A DNA stretch of 64,000 nucleotides. Origin: Bolinopsis microptera. Lineage: Eukaryota > Ctenophora > Tentaculata > Lobata > Bolinopsidae. The notes under the pieces were generated by a model that was not told the DNA's origin, did not search any database, and was given only the letters and a program-made list of their open reading frames with translations. Numbering within the stretch: position 1 is the stretch's first letter; each line of letters opens with the position of its first letter. The stretch lies in NCBI RefSeq assembly GCF_026151205.1, contig NC_087079.1:4917230-4981229 (forward strand), written 5' to 3'. Made by a program: the position numbers and the translations under genes. Shown here piece after piece: positions 1 to 12,957 of the stretch.

Positions 1-79
1 CCCCTCCTCTCCCCTCCTCTCCACTCCTCTCCCCTCCTCACCCCTCCTCTCCCCTCCTCACCCCTCCTCTCCCCTCCTG
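1..79. repeat. 10-bp C-rich tandem repeat, cut by the window edge
   Basis: About eight head-to-tail copies of a pyrimidine-only unit close to CCCCTCCTCT, with a few A substitutions. The array reaches base 1, so its true length is unknown. One strand is pure pyrimidine, so triplex or slipped structures are possible. No gene is seen in it. Confidence 0.9.
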
Positions 80-2340
80 TAGCCCCAGGTACACGTCTGG
101 TTGCACGTTCTAAATCCCTGTTAAAACTCAGCAATACGTGAAGAGGACATGATGAGAACTTTAACCCTAATAGTGGGATCAGTGTTAGCTGTCTCTACAC
201 AAGTATACAGTGTCGTGATACTGGCACGTGTGGTATGTGAGTTATGTGTCCGATATTTAGCTAGCTTCTATACTGCTAACTATAACACAACCTGAAAAAT
301 GTGCCAGTTCCTGGTTGTGGACCCTATTAAACCTGGGCCGGATCTCCACGGTGACGGGACTCTCTCAATCTGTATAGTGCACGTGCAAATACCCTCAATC
401 TTACTGTAGTGCACGTGCAACTACTCTCAATCTTTACATATGCAGTAATTGTGAGGGAGACCTGGAGAGGGATATAACGAGATATGTAGGGAGATATGTA
501 TCGGGCGAGAGATATGTGTCAGGTACTGCAAGGAGAGAGAAAGGGAAACTGCTAGAATCGTATAGTCTGTCACTTTATCATAGTCTTAATAACATGGTAA
601 ATAAGTGAACCACTGTAATAGTGAACCACTGTAATATTTATATAGCGGGGAGGTTTGAGGATGGATCTATAAGGGTTTCACTTGGATCACAATACACATG
701 AAAACAGTACTGTAATTATCAGTGATGTCAGATGTGATCATCATAATGTGATCAGAGTGCTAGAATACAGAGCTCACTGTGGAAACCTCATCCAGCCATG
801 ATACTCGGACTCAACCATTCCCATGAGATACACGTACAAGTACTTCAAATACACAAGGAGAGAGGGCCATATACAACACGCACCCATTATTTCTCATTGT
901 CTTGATGATTCGTCCATTAATACCTTGCCAGCTTATTCATTAATTTTTATTGAAATGTTTTATTCGAGACTATCATTTCATTAGTACATTAACTTATCGT
1001 CTAAATGCCAAGTAAAAATACAAAACACGTTAAAAAATATATGCATAATAAAAGTTCAAAAGAGCGAATCTGTTGTTTATTCAATTTAGAGTAAACAATG
1101 AAATCGTCACGTGAACGTGCGCATAAGAATTAAGCATAAGCTAAAGCAACGCAAATTCCAACATCATGGCAAAGAGCACTCACTCTTCGTTTTACAAATT
1201 CTAAACGAAAATTCCTATCTATTATTTCTAATCGCTTCTACTTTGTACAACAGGGTTTATTATTGGCTGCTCACGTAAATGTTTGGCTCCAAATTGAACG
1301 ATAATTGGTCTCACAAAAGCGACCCACCTTTCCAGCAGGACACAGTTAACAAGTGTGAAAATATGGCGACTAGAATAAACTAGGACAGATGGTAAAATGG
1401 AAAAAATGTAAACGGATTTGTACAAGGAGACACCAGTGATCTAAGGAAAGAAAAGACGTAAAAATATTTGTGTTGCTGTCCATGACGGGACATGCAAGAG
1501 AAACGTTATGATTTGTGGAACATCAGGTGTTAGTACACCTGACAGATATTAACCAATCAGCTTAACCAGTATGTGCCTATCAAAGCCCATAATCACTGTC
1601 ACGTGTCTAAACAAATATGGTTCATCCACCAGTGGCAGTATCATCACCTAAAAGTCAAGAAAAGAGAAACGTGAAGAATTGGTGATTGGATAAGGCAGCC
1701 ATCAATATTATTCAAAAGTCTCTATAAATAACATCTCAATTGTATAGTTTTCCTGAACAAAACCCACGTGCATCAGGCACCTGACAAAGCTGTTTCTTCA
1801 GAAATATTAAAACAATGATCGCTGATTCTTATGACGTCGTTAAACAATAGAAACATAATATTCAATAAAAATGAAGTTAAATATCTTTATCCTAATGATA
1901 ATATCGATATCAGTAAAGGCTTCAAGACGTCACATTAAATGCTGATGGTCACTGCTTATATCTGGGGAATTACAAATTTACATGTAGAGCAGTCCGTGAG
2001 AGACTTTAGTATCTAGTTGTTGTTGGCCAGGAAGAATGGTGAATATAATACCTTCACCTCCTACCCATCCCCATACCTGAACTACAATAAACCTTACAAT
2101 GCTCCTTTTGTGCTGGAATTACTGTTCATTTGCAGGTATTGTTCATGTAGTCGACACGGACCACAGGAGTGAAAATTAAACACAAGACGAGATCTTATAA
2201 CTGCAAAATCTACCCACACCTCCACCATCATTATCCTCACCCAGATTTAGCATCTGTCTATATCTTCTCAATTTTTATTAAACTCCCAGCCAGCTTTAGC
2301 TTCTGTTCAAATTAAACACGTTCAGAAAGCACATAATCCA
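80..2340. other. No gene recognised; AT-rich unique sequence
   Basis: Only short open frames occur, the longest about 65 codons on the minus strand near 1228-1425 with no recognisable motif. The hexamer CACGTG recurs (for example near 236, 380, 410, 1108, 1599 and 1767). I see no splice-supported exon, tRNA or transposon terminus. Confidence 0.5.
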
Positions 2341-2360
2341 GGAAGCAGACAAAGAAATGA

Positions 2361-4437
2361 TCACGTCTCACGGATTACGGATCACGTCTCACGGATTATT
2401 ATTGCAGGGTTCGAGAGAAACTGAGAAAGGATCACGGATTACAGGGTTGGAGAGAAATGATCAGGTCTCACGGATCATCGATCACAGATTGCAGGGTTGG
2501 AGAGAAAGGATTACAGAGCACGGATTGCAGGGTTGGAGAGAAAGGATTACAGAGCACGGATTGCAGGGTTGGAGAGAAAGGATTACGGATCACGGATTGC
2601 AGGGTTGGAGAGAAAGGATCACGGATCACGGATTGCAGGGTTGGAGAGAAATGATCAGGTCTCACGGATTATCGATCACAGATTGCAGGGTTGGAGAGAA
2701 ACTGAGAAAGGATCACGGATTACAGGGTTGGAGAGAAATGATCAGGTCTCACGGATCATCGATCACAGATTGCAGGGTTGGAGAGAAAGGATTACAGATC
2801 ACGGATTGCAGGGTTGGAGAGAAAGGATTACGGATCACGGATTGCAGGGTTGGAGAGAAAGGATCAGGTCTCACGGATCATCGATCACAGATTTCAGGGT
2901 TGGAGAGAAAGGATCACGGATTGCAGGGTTGGAGAGAAAGGATTACGGATCACGGATTGCAGGGTTGGAGAGAAAGGATTACAGATCACGGATTACAGGG
3001 TTGGAGAGAAAGGATTACGGATCACGGATTGCAGGGTTGGAGAGAAAGGATCACGGATCACGGATTGCAGGGTTGGAGAGAAAGGATATTACGGATCACG
3101 GATTGCAGGGTTGGAGAGAAAGGATCACGGATCACGGATTGCAGGGTTGGAGAGAAATGATCAGGTCTCACGGATCATCGATCACAGATTGCAGGGTTAT
3201 AGAGAAAGGATTACAGATCACGGATTGCAGGGTTGGAGAGAAAGGATTACGGATCACGGATTGCAGGGTTGGAGAGAAAGGATTACGGATCACGGATTGC
3301 AGGGTTGGAGAGAAAGGATCACGGATCACGGATTGCAGGGTTGGAGAGAAATGATCAGGTCTCACGGATCATCGATCACAGATTGCAGGGTTATAGAGAA
3401 AGGATTACAGATCACGGATTGCAGGGTTGGAGAGAAATGATCAGGTCTCACGGATTGCAGGGTTGGAGAGAAAGGATCACGGATCACGGATTGCAGGGTT
3501 GGAGAGAAAGGATTACGGATCACGGATTGCAGGGTTGGAGAGAAAGGATTACGGATCACGGATTGCAGGGTTGGAGAGAAAGGATCACGGATCACGGATT
3601 GCAGGGTTGGAGAGAAAGGATTACGGATCACGGATTGCAGGGTTGGAGAGAAAGGATCACGGATTGCAGGGTTGGAGAGAAAGGATTACGGATCACGGAT
3701 TGCAGGGTTGGAGAGAAAGGATTACGGATCACGGATTGCAGGGTTGGAGAGATCAAAGGATCACGGATCACGGATTGCAGGGTTGGAGAGAAAGGATTAC
3801 GGATCACGGATTGCAGGGTTGGAGAGAAAGGATCACGGATCACGGATTGCAGGGTTGGAGAGAAAGGATCACGGATCACGGATTGCAGGGTTGGAGAGAA
3901 AGGATCACGGATCACGGATTGCAGGGTTGGAGAGAAAGGATCACGGATCACGGATTGCAGGGTTGGAGAGAAAGGATTACGGATCACGGATTGCAGGGTT
4001 GGAGAGAAAGGATCACGGATCACGGATTGCAGGGTTGGAGAGAAAGGATTACGGATCACGGATTGCAGGGTTGGAGAGAAATGATCAGGTCTCACGGATC
4101 ATTGATCACAGATTGCAGGGTTGGAGAGAAAGGATTACAGAGCACGGATTGCAGGGTTGGAGAGAAAGGATTACGGATCACGGATTGCAGGGTTGGAGAG
4201 AAAGGATTACGGATCACGGATTGCAGGGTTGGAGAGAAAGGATCACGGATTACGGATCACAGGGTTCGAGAGAAAGGATCACGTCTCACGGATCATCGAT
4301 CACAGATGACAGATCACATGGTTCGAGAGAAACTGAGAAAGGATCACGGATTATGGATCACGGATTGCAGGGTTGGAGAGAAAGGATCACGTTTCACGGA
4401 TTACGGATCACAGATTGCAGGGTTGGAGAGAAAGGAT
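2361..4437. repeat. 36-bp minisatellite, about 2.1 kb
   Basis: A tandem array with a unit of about 36 bp (core GATTGCAGGGTTGGAGAGAA preceded by one or two GGATYACGGATCAC pieces), interspersed with a longer variant carrying a TGATCAGGTCTCACGGATCA segment. Because the unit is a multiple of three, several frames stay open over long stretches on both strands, giving 12-residue periodic translations in overlapping frames (plus strand roughly 2357-4520, minus strand 3628-4095). The frames have no signal peptide, no conserved motif and no preference for one frame, so I treat them as by-products of the repeat. Units near both edges are degenerate. Confidence 0.92.
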
Positions 4438-4440
4438 CGC

Positions 4441-6008
4441 ACGGTTATTTAGCTGTGCTCTCAGTCGGGATTGTCTCCATAGTTGTAACACTAACTAAAA
4501 GTCACGTGACGGAGCACTGATAACACCAAATAAGGCAATAAAAGGGTGGCAACTTAAAAATGTCACGTTTCAAAAGAGCTGTGGCCCGCAACTGACCCCA
4601 CCCGCGAATTCTAAAAGTCTTAGTCGGAGTTGTCTCGACTGTAGGCAATGTCTCGACTGTAGGGAATGTGAAGACACCGAGACAGAGTTACGGTGGAGTA
4701 CGTCAGGGATTCCCAGTACACAGCTGAAATACTGAAGAATATAGACTTGTAACTGGTGTACTGATACTATGAGCACTTGCAATGTTAGGACTAGACATGT
4801 GGGAAGCAGTGCAGCACCAACGGAGTCATCATGGTTAGGTCATGTAGGGGCCACCGGGTTCACAGGGGCTCCAGTTAATACTGTAGATGTCTTGATCTGG
4901 ACAGAGCTTCACAGATCCGGATACGTCAGGGCATGTCAAGGAGTCGGAATACACAGCCGAAATACTGGTGAACATATGAAATACCAGACAAGATATTTGG
5001 ATATACACCAGCCTGGCTTAGAACCGTTCCAGCTTGTAACTGTCGTGTCACATGCTGTCTTACCAAAGATATAGTTAACTGTAACATCTGCTATAACAGT
5101 GACATGTTGTAGTACACTGCTATAGTAGCTGATAACTACATCATGCTTGGAATCTACTTTTATAGTAGAAATAAGCTAGTGACAAATTCTTACCATACAC
5201 CCCAAAAAGTAGAAGGTATAGAGGGCAGAACCCGCTCCCCCTTCCTTTCTTGTTAGGGTTAGGGTTTCAGCATATGTTTTTGTTAAAGATTGGGTTAGGG
5301 TTAGGTTTGGGATCAAATTAGAGGGTTAGGGTTTCGAAAAGTCGTTCAGAACCAGCTAGAGAACGGGTTGAAAAAGTCACGTGACAGTCGAGTGTAGAGT
5401 GATTAATCATCATCCCCCCCTTCCAGTGATATTAACTACTATAACGTACTGAACATTTTCCTATCCTGATAAGAGCCTATTCCTTGTCGCAATAAACGGG
5501 AACACTACAAATTTTCCCCCCAATCAATACAACAATGCAACTAATGAATAATGTTCCGATCCGGATATTACAATTAAATTAAAAGCGGAGAAAGAGGACT
5601 CTAAGCAGAGTATAGGAGCGCAACGAAACCACTCACGGCTGAAAACTAAAACTTTGCACCTGATCGGGAAAACACATGTATCAGTGTACTGCAAACTAAT
5701 TATATTAATTTCAAGGTATATACTATTATATATCTCCACATAGAATAATCGTTCATTATTAGTGCATAATGAGTGTGATCATTTCAAACTTGCTGAGTAT
5801 CAAACTTTAATGCTTAAGTATGATATGTCAACTTAATGATTTAACAGTTTATCTTAAATATAAAATGATATATTTTCTGACCAATTGAACTCTGTTTTAT
5901 AAATTTGTTAGGATTTCCGTTAGATTTCTTGACTTTCCGAAACTCCACATTTTCTGGAAAGCCACTCCCAGACCACAGCCTCGTTTTGATTGCCTGCAGA
6001 TGCTTTCT
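4441..6008. other. No recognised gene; includes a degenerate TTAGGG stretch near 5255-5335
   Basis: An open frame of 101 codons lies at 4769-5074 (+), but it matches no family I know and sits among imperfectly repeated segments (4685-4770 resembles 4915-4985), so it is probably chance. At about 5255-5335 there are scattered GTTAGGG and GGGTTAGGGTTT motifs, a short decayed interstitial telomere-like tract. The rest looks like unique AT-rich sequence. Confidence 0.45.
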
Positions 6009-6049
<41 letters not shown>

Positions 6050-6063
6050 TTACTACTACGACT
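6009..6063. repeat. (ACT)n trinucleotide microsatellite
   Basis: About 17 ACT/CTA repeats with two interruptions. It makes short runs of a single residue in chance frames on both strands (poly-Thr or poly-Ser). No gene context was found. Confidence 0.9.
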
Positions 6064-6461
6064 ATAGTATATACATATATGTCGGAACAGTTCAGTAACC
6101 ACCGTAACCAGTTCAGTAACTATGGTACTTCCTTACAGTAACATACCATTCCAATGACCAATTAAACCCTTCATCCTTAATTAAACTGTTATACAATCAC
6201 AAGCTTAAAATGGAACGTAGTTAGAAAATGCAATTTTAGAAAATGTGAGGAAATTTAAAGGAAGGAATATAATTAGAATATTTGAAGCCCAATCAGTGTC
6301 TGTGAGAGAGAGAGTCTGTGACGTACGTGTAGAAGCTGTCATTACTAGAAAACCTGGTCCGCTCTTTAATATATCTAGAGTATATGCTTCCCCAAATTAT
6401 CAAGCTATTTATCTACGAAGTGTTTATTAAAATCTAAACTACTTCCAGACCCTTGTATTGG

Positions 6462-7075
6462 ATTTTATCTTCAGACTCTTTCTTCAGACTTTATCTTCAG
6501 ACTCTATCTTCAGACTCTTTCCTTTGACTCTATCTATAAAATCTATCTTCAGACTCTATCTTCAGACTCTATCTTCAGACTCTATCTTCAGACTCTTTCC
6601 TTAGACTCTATCTTTAAAATCTATCTATAAAATCTATCTTCAGACTCTATCTTCAGACTCTATCTTCAGACTCTACCTTCAGACTCTATCTTCAGACTCT
6701 ATCTTCAGACTCTTTCCTTAGACTCTATCTTTAAAATCTATCTATAAAATCTATCTTCAGACTCTATCTTCAGACTCTATCTTCAGACTCTATCTTCAGA
6801 CTCTATCTTCAGACTCTACCTTCAAAATTTATCTTCAAAATGTATCTTATCAGACTCTATAACCTTCAAAATTTATCTTCAGACTTCATCTTCAGACTCA
6901 ATCTTCAGAAACTACCTTTAAAATTTATTTTCAGACCCTATTTTCAAACTTTGTCTTGAGCCTTTATTTTCAGACTTCATTTGCAGAATTTATCTTCAGA
7001 CCCTATTTCTAAACTTTGTCTTCAGCCTTTATTTTCAGATTTCATCTGCAAAATTTATTTTCAGACTCTACCTTT
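6462..7075. repeat. 13-bp minisatellite, decaying at its right end
   Basis: The repeat unit is ATCTTCAGACTCT (13 bp), with interspersed variants TTTCCTTAGACTCT and ATCTATAAAATCT forming a higher-order pattern of about 100 bp. After about 6830 the copies degenerate (AAATTTATCTTCAGAC and similar), which suggests an older edge. Non-coding. Confidence 0.9.
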
Positions 7076-7653
7076 TTACCCGAACATTTTTAGCTTTTAA
7101 CCTTTAACTTGTTTCAGCTCGCTGCCTTTAAAAACAGGAATTTATATCGCATTCATCACATCACACAGCGGTCCGCACGTAGTAAAGTCAGACAGAAGAA
7201 ACAAGTGCAGGATACAATCTACGACAGTGCGATACCAATTTAGGTAGATATGACTGTCGCATTGCGACATATGATGTGACTGTTGCATTGCGACATATGA
7301 TGTGACATAAAATGCGTTAAAAGTAAAACACAAATAAATTTAAATGTATAAGTCAGAAGTCTAACTATAGTGTGATAGAGCTAAAAGCAGACGAAGGGAT
7401 CATAATTTAACCAAAATAATGGACAACCTCTCCCAGATCGTATTTCAATACTACAAAAGTGCAAATAACATGAGGGTCGTTCACGTTTTCGTTCATATTA
7501 AATGCCTAAGCACATTCTTGATATTTGTGAGCCCATTACTGGTCAGTCCTTTGTCAAGATTCGCCTAATTTATTAAAACATTAACAGATCGAGATAAGGG
7601 TCCGGTAAGATGATCAGGTATGCAACAAATCATGTTTCTTTATTTAGCAAAGC
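7076..7653. other. No recognised gene between two repeats
   Basis: Unique sequence. A short near-direct repeat (ACTGTCGCATTGCGACATATGATGTGAC, in two pieces near 7251-7305) is the only structure noted. A 63-codon minus-strand frame at 7142-7333 has no recognisable feature. Confidence 0.4.
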
Positions 7654-8978
7654 TTAAGGGGGGGGGGGGGGGGGGGGTTCACCCTGATTTTTTTGTGAAA
7701 CTTGTTTTCGAGATAGCAGTTGACCAACAAACTACGACCGGTGACCAAAATTTTGAGGGGGTCCCGGACCCCAACCGCCAAACGGTGCCCGCAGGGCAGC
7801 CACGCCCATATTTGGTCCAAATTAGGCCCAATTTAGCCAAATACCCTGAACATTCCCAAAACCCAGATTTTAGGTGCTTTACTTGTAGCTAGTGGTCCCC
7901 TGAACCCGTATATGAATTTTCATCAAGATTGGACAAAAAATGGCTGAGTTATGAGCCAAAACCATATGCCCATATTTGGGCATACGCACCAATTTTGATC
8001 GATTTTGGCCCATAAATTGGTCAAATATCAATATTTTTGAATGAAACCAACTTTATATGGAAGGTAAGCCTATATTACACTGCACATTCTGTATAAATAT
8101 CAGCTCAATATCTACATAACTGTGGATTCTGTGTTCAAATAATCGCAAAAAATGAACAAAATTGCCCATATCTCAGTTCGCAATATTTGCAAAACTGACT
8201 TCGCTCAAAACAATAGAACTCAATAGGGTTTCAATATTTTTACATGAAATTTTCAGAATCAAAAAAATTTGGCGGCCAAATTCTGAAAAATGCCCGGCAA
8301 ATTTTGGAATTTGGCCGCCAAATTTTTTTAAAGGCCTAACTCAAAATTCTGTCCCAAAACTTAAGGTCGAAATGCGATTCTACGTTGATTCTGAAAATTT
8401 CATGTAAAAATATTGAAACCCTATTGAGTTTTATTGTTTTGAGCGAAGTCAGTTTTGCAAATATTGCGAACTGAGATATGGGCAATTTTGTTCATTTTTT
8501 GCGATTATTTGAACACAGAATCAACAGTTATGTAAATATTGAGCTGATATTCATAGAGAATGTGTAATATAGGCTTACCTTCCATATAAAGTTGGTTTCA
8601 TTCAAAAATATTGATATTTGACCAATTTATGGGCCAAAATCGATCAAAATTGGTGCGTATGCCCAAATATGGGCATATGGTTTTTGGCTCATAACTCAGC
8701 CATTTTTTGTCCAATCTTGATGAAAATTCATATACGAGTTCAGGGGATCACTAGCTACAAGTAAAGCACCTAAAATCTGGGTTTTGGGAATGTTCAGGGT
8801 ATTTGGCTAAATTGAGCCTAATTTGGACCAAATATTGGCGTGGCTGCACCGCGGGCACCGTTTGGCGGTTGGGGTCCGGGACCCCCTCAAAAGTTTGGTC
8901 ACCGGTCTTAGTTTGTTGGTCAACTGCTATCTCCAAAACAAGTTTCACAAAAAAATCAGGGTGAACCCTCCCCCTTAA
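7654..8978. mobile_element. Foldback (long inverted-repeat) element, copy 1, flanked by TTAA
   Basis: Two arms of roughly 650 bp are near-perfect reverse complements, so the element folds into one long hairpin centred near 8315. It begins TTAA followed by a run of 20 G and then TTCACCCTGATTTTTT; it ends with the complement, a short C run and TTAA. TTAA at both ends suggests TTAA-targeted insertion, as in piggyBac-type elements, but no transposase is encoded, so the family is inferred. Frames in the two arms give similar 78-90 residue translations; these are mirror copies of non-coding arm sequence. The left G run is 20 bases but the right C run only about 5. Confidence 0.85.
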
Positions 8979-8987
8979 GAAGAACAC

Positions 8988-9625
8988 TACCCGGAATGTT
9001 TACTATACCTGGAATGGTTACTATACCTGGAATGGTTACTATACCTGGAATGGTTACTATACCCGGAATGGTTACTATACCCGGAATGGTTACTATACCC
9101 GGAATGGTTACTATACCCGGAATGGTTACTATACCCGGAATGGTTACTATACACGGAAAGGTCACTATACCGGAATGGTTACTATACCCGGAATGTTTAC
9201 TATACCCGGAATGGTTACTATACCCGGAATGGTTACTATACCCGGAATGGTTACTATACCCGGAATGGTTACTATACCCGGAAAGGTTACTATACCCGGA
9301 ATGTTTACTATACCCGGAATGGTTACTATACCTGGAATGGCTACTATACCTGGAATGGTTACTATACCTGGAATGGTTACTATACCCGGAATGGTTACTA
9401 TACCTGGAATGGTTACTATACCTGGAATGGTTACTATACCTGGAATGGTTACTATACCTGGAATGGTTACTATACCTGGAATGGTTACTATACCCGGAAT
9501 GGTTACTATACCCGGAATGGTTACTATACCCGGAATGGTTACTATACCCAGAATGGTTACTATACCCTGAATGTTTACTATACCTGGAATGTTTACTATG
9601 TCTATACCCGGAATGGATTATAATG
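8988..9625. repeat. 18-bp minisatellite abutting the foldback element
   Basis: About 35 copies of an 18-bp unit (GGAATGGTTACTATACCC or with ...CCT). C/T variants fall in blocks, indicating local homogenisation. Being a multiple of three, the array is open on both strands with a 6-residue period (MVTIPG on plus). One unit near 9165 is one base shorter and shifts the frame. The array starts ten bases after the TTAA end of the foldback element. Confidence 0.92.
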
Positions 9626-12485
9626 GATTATGAGTTCCTTACTAATTATATGTAATATCTGGAGTCTATTCTAATACATTTGTCGGCTGTATACACTGTT
9701 TTACAATAAAAATGTTTTTTACCGAGTCGTAGTGGGATAATCATAAATGATCCCATTATTTTATAAAATTGGAATCGAGCTGGTATGTTTTGCAAAAATT
9801 TTGGGAAGATATGCCGATAATCGCATTTAATCATCTAGCACAAAGGACAACCACTTGAGAATGTCAAATAATTATTTTATCACATAGTTGAAAGTAATAG
9901 ATTAATACTTTCACATTTCAACATTGTTTTAAAACTAATTATGCAGTGCACCAATATAATAAGGGTATGAAAGTGCGCTCCTCTTCATTAAGGGAACACA
10001 CCTCTTCATTGATCAAGGTGTGTACTTCCTCACAAACTCACTCGGAATACATCGCTCAGTAAGAAGAGCTGCAAATCCTATCTCAAATTTACATTTGTGG
10101 TTAGTTTGGATGTTGGGGAAGCTGAAAAGGCGAATACGAGAGTCGAGAAACATTTGACCCCACGAACCTCACGTGAATAAACTAATTTTATGAGTACGCG
10201 TCGTAGATTGTGCCAAAAGCATAACCTTAAACACCACTACTACCACCAGTATCACAGCTGGCTGCTGAAAGCACGAAATTACGTTAATACACGGACGTCT
10301 CGAGATTATAAGGCCATCTTTTGTTTGCCGTGGTAATGGTATAGTGGATCAGTTTGTGGTGTATTCAGCTTGTGAGAGTTCAATGAAGGGTCTAAAGTGC
10401 CCATCCTTCGAGAGTAGGGACTGAGTCCTGTCCCCGGGGATATTGGCAGGGGATATTGGAGAATACTTACAGGGTTTCAAGTACTATTCCAGCTTCGTTG
10501 TTTAATGTACGTGATGGCGGTTTAATGTTTGTGAACCCTAGAAATACCCGTATTGGATCGTGCACATCATCGAGTAATTCTATAAGTTTTTGGAAAGAAT
10601 TTTTACCAAAGCTAGTGAAATATTCAACCATCAAAATTAAAAAGATATTGACAAAAATGAAAATGTCATAAAAATGTCATATTCTCAAGTCCTGGATAGA
10701 ATAAACAATGTGTACAATTTGGATACAATTGTCAAGAATCACGTTTTTACTACTGACGAACTCGACTGCAGCATGAAATAGTGGATCACTGAACTATTAT
10801 TTCACATAACAAAACATAAACCTTACGGAAAAACTGTTCCATGAATTAGAGAGGAATATCAAGGGTAAACGAAAGATTAATGAAAGAAATAATCACTATT
10901 CGCATATCCAAAGGAAAGCGTAAACGCTGATAACTCAAAAAATTTAACCTCTGCAACCACACTTATATAAAGCCTATATAAGCCTCACACCGTGACCAAA
11001 ATAGTCTATTCTGAACAAGAAAATCTAACTTACAAAATTCAGCCGCGTTCAAGGCACAAAACGAGCTTATCAAAGCTTTTAACTGACATATCGTATCTTT
11101 GAATAACTGTGAAAACAATCCTGTTAATTGTTTATTAATCGAAAAGAACTTGCAAGTACTAAGGTCACATCTTCCAGTATTATATAGTATATATTATGTT
11201 TAGATTCTACATGTTAAAACGACACGAACACTAGACTAGAGTTAAACCTTGTGAACTGGCGTGTAACTTTTGTCGACGTAACACATCCCAGACACATGAT
11301 CATACGTGTGGTTAGTTCGGGAATAATAATTGTAGAGGATTCCTGATTAATTAGGTAGAAACTGTTCAAGACATATGGAGCAGAAGTTAAATTACTTGAC
11401 ACGTATTAACTTATCCAGGAAAACTATTGAATAGTTTGATATTAGCGCAGATTAACACCTGATCAATCATCATAGCAACACCTTGGAGTTGAATTAGAGA
11501 AAACTGTGTATTCAAATCATCATTCTAAAATTCAATTGTGACAGAACTTTCGAATGAGTAGGTTCAGTGTGTCATCTGCAAAGAAACAAGTCTCATATAT
11601 GAAACACGGCGTTAATATAAGACCCAACGTATGTAAACCGACTTTTGCCCCCCCCCCCCCCCCCCCTGTACATAAAAACCAAAGGTACCACAGCCATTTA
11701 AGTGCGGCAAAAATATCGCAATCAACGCGATTCCGCGACCGTCGCAACTAAACATTGCCTCGAATGACAGCCGCGGGGTATAACTATTCCACAATTATTT
11801 ACGGATCTCACCATTTATATTGCACGATAACGCTATCTTCCTGGAAGCCGCCCAGCAATTAAATAACAATCCTCGCTGGCAATTAAATAACTATTGTCAC
11901 TGTTGTGACCGGAGAGGTGAGGGTTACGTCTCCAAGGTGTCCGGGACTTGGCAAGTCCGGGATTTGTTAGAGTACTAATGACTCGGACAATTCCTTAGTT
12001 CTGTAATAGAATCCTGTCCTACAATTAGTGTCTACCCAAAATTAACAGACCCTGGTCCCGGTCGATTAACGCAGTCGTGGAAGGAAATATTAACTTTTAC
12101 CTCATGGAGACTAAATAAATGTTCGAGAAAAAGTCGACAACTTAAGTTCAACATGACAATCTGATAATGGCTTCAAAAATAAAACAAAAACACGTAAGAA
12201 GACGTAAAAACATTTTGTCGATTAGAAATAAATAAATAAATCACAAAAAAGTTTTGAACAACTCAAAACGTTTTGAACAACTATCGCGATCCCAAAGTTT
12301 TCTAAATTTAATTGCAAAAATGTCCCATTTCATGCAAGTAAAGAAAAATAGGGCAGATTATGGGACTCATGGTATGAGTCGACAGGAAAAATATGTCGGA
12401 CGACGAAGAATGATAAGTGATACACAACTGAGGAATGATCGAAGGAATATATGTCTAATATTTGTTGTGACTTGTGATATATTAC
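9626..12485. other. No recognised gene; includes a 19-C homopolymer at 11648-11666
   Basis: Several open frames of 60-90 codons exist (10456-10671 plus, 11214-11402 minus, 12254-12523 plus), none with a motif, signal peptide or splice context I could support. The C19 run makes chance poly-Pro and poly-Gly frames on the two strands. No transposon termini recognised. Confidence 0.4.
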
Positions 12486-12490
12486 GCAGA

Positions 12491-12593
12491 GAGCAACACC
12501 TAGCAACACCTAGCAACACCTAGCAACACCTAGCAACACCTAGCAACACCTAGCAACACCTAGCAACACCTAGCAACACCTAGCAACACCTAA
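12491..12593. repeat. 10-bp minisatellite AGCAACACCT, array 1
   Basis: About ten perfect copies of AGCAACACCT. The array is preceded by TAATATTTGTTGTGACTTGT (12457 onwards) and the same motif recurs immediately after it (12590-12612), so the array is bracketed by a short direct repeat. Confidence 0.93.
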
Positions 12594-12896
12594 TATTTGT
12601 TGTGACTTGTGACGCACAACTAACTCCTCGTCAGAACTCAGCTGACCTTTGATCAATCCAGACATCATCAAATGCTCTAAATAGTTAACTCAAAAGGTTT
12701 CCTTACCTTAAAATTCTTTTAAGTTTTAATTAAATAGCATTAAGTTTTTTTGCTGTGACGGCGACTGTAATTCGAAACTGCGAACCTGTCGCCTTACAGG
12801 AAATACCGATAATTGCATGCACTTTTCTTTGTACTTAACGAAATGTCCACGAAATACCTGCGGCGGCGAGAGGAACCTTGAGATATATTACGCAGA

Positions 12897-12957
12897 GAGC
12901 AACACCTAGCAACACCTAGCAACACCTAGCAACACCTAGCAACACCTAACAACACCT
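12897..12957. repeat. 10-bp minisatellite AGCAACACCT, array 2
   Basis: Five to six copies of the same decamer as array 1 and the same 5' lead-in (GATATATTACGCAGAG), about 300 bp downstream. This indicates duplication of the locus or origin from one dispersed element that carries the decamer. Confidence 0.9.

Noticed and set aside
2357-4520. Long overlapping frames of 200-340 codons with 12-residue repeats
   Set aside because: They arise in several frames and on both strands from a 36-bp minisatellite; no frame is favoured and there is no signal, motif or splice context.
4769-5074. 101-codon plus-strand frame
   Set aside because: No recognisable motif, no splice or polyadenylation context, and it overlaps imperfectly repeated sequence; length alone is not enough in this window.
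7620-8987. Similar 78-90 codon frames in both arms of the foldback element (and at 57162-57509)
   Set aside because: They are mirror images of the inverted-repeat arms, begin in or next to poly-G, and have no recognisable domain.
12491-12593. Decamer arrays as a CRISPR-like array
   Set aside because: Units are contiguous with no spacers and the genome is eukaryotic.
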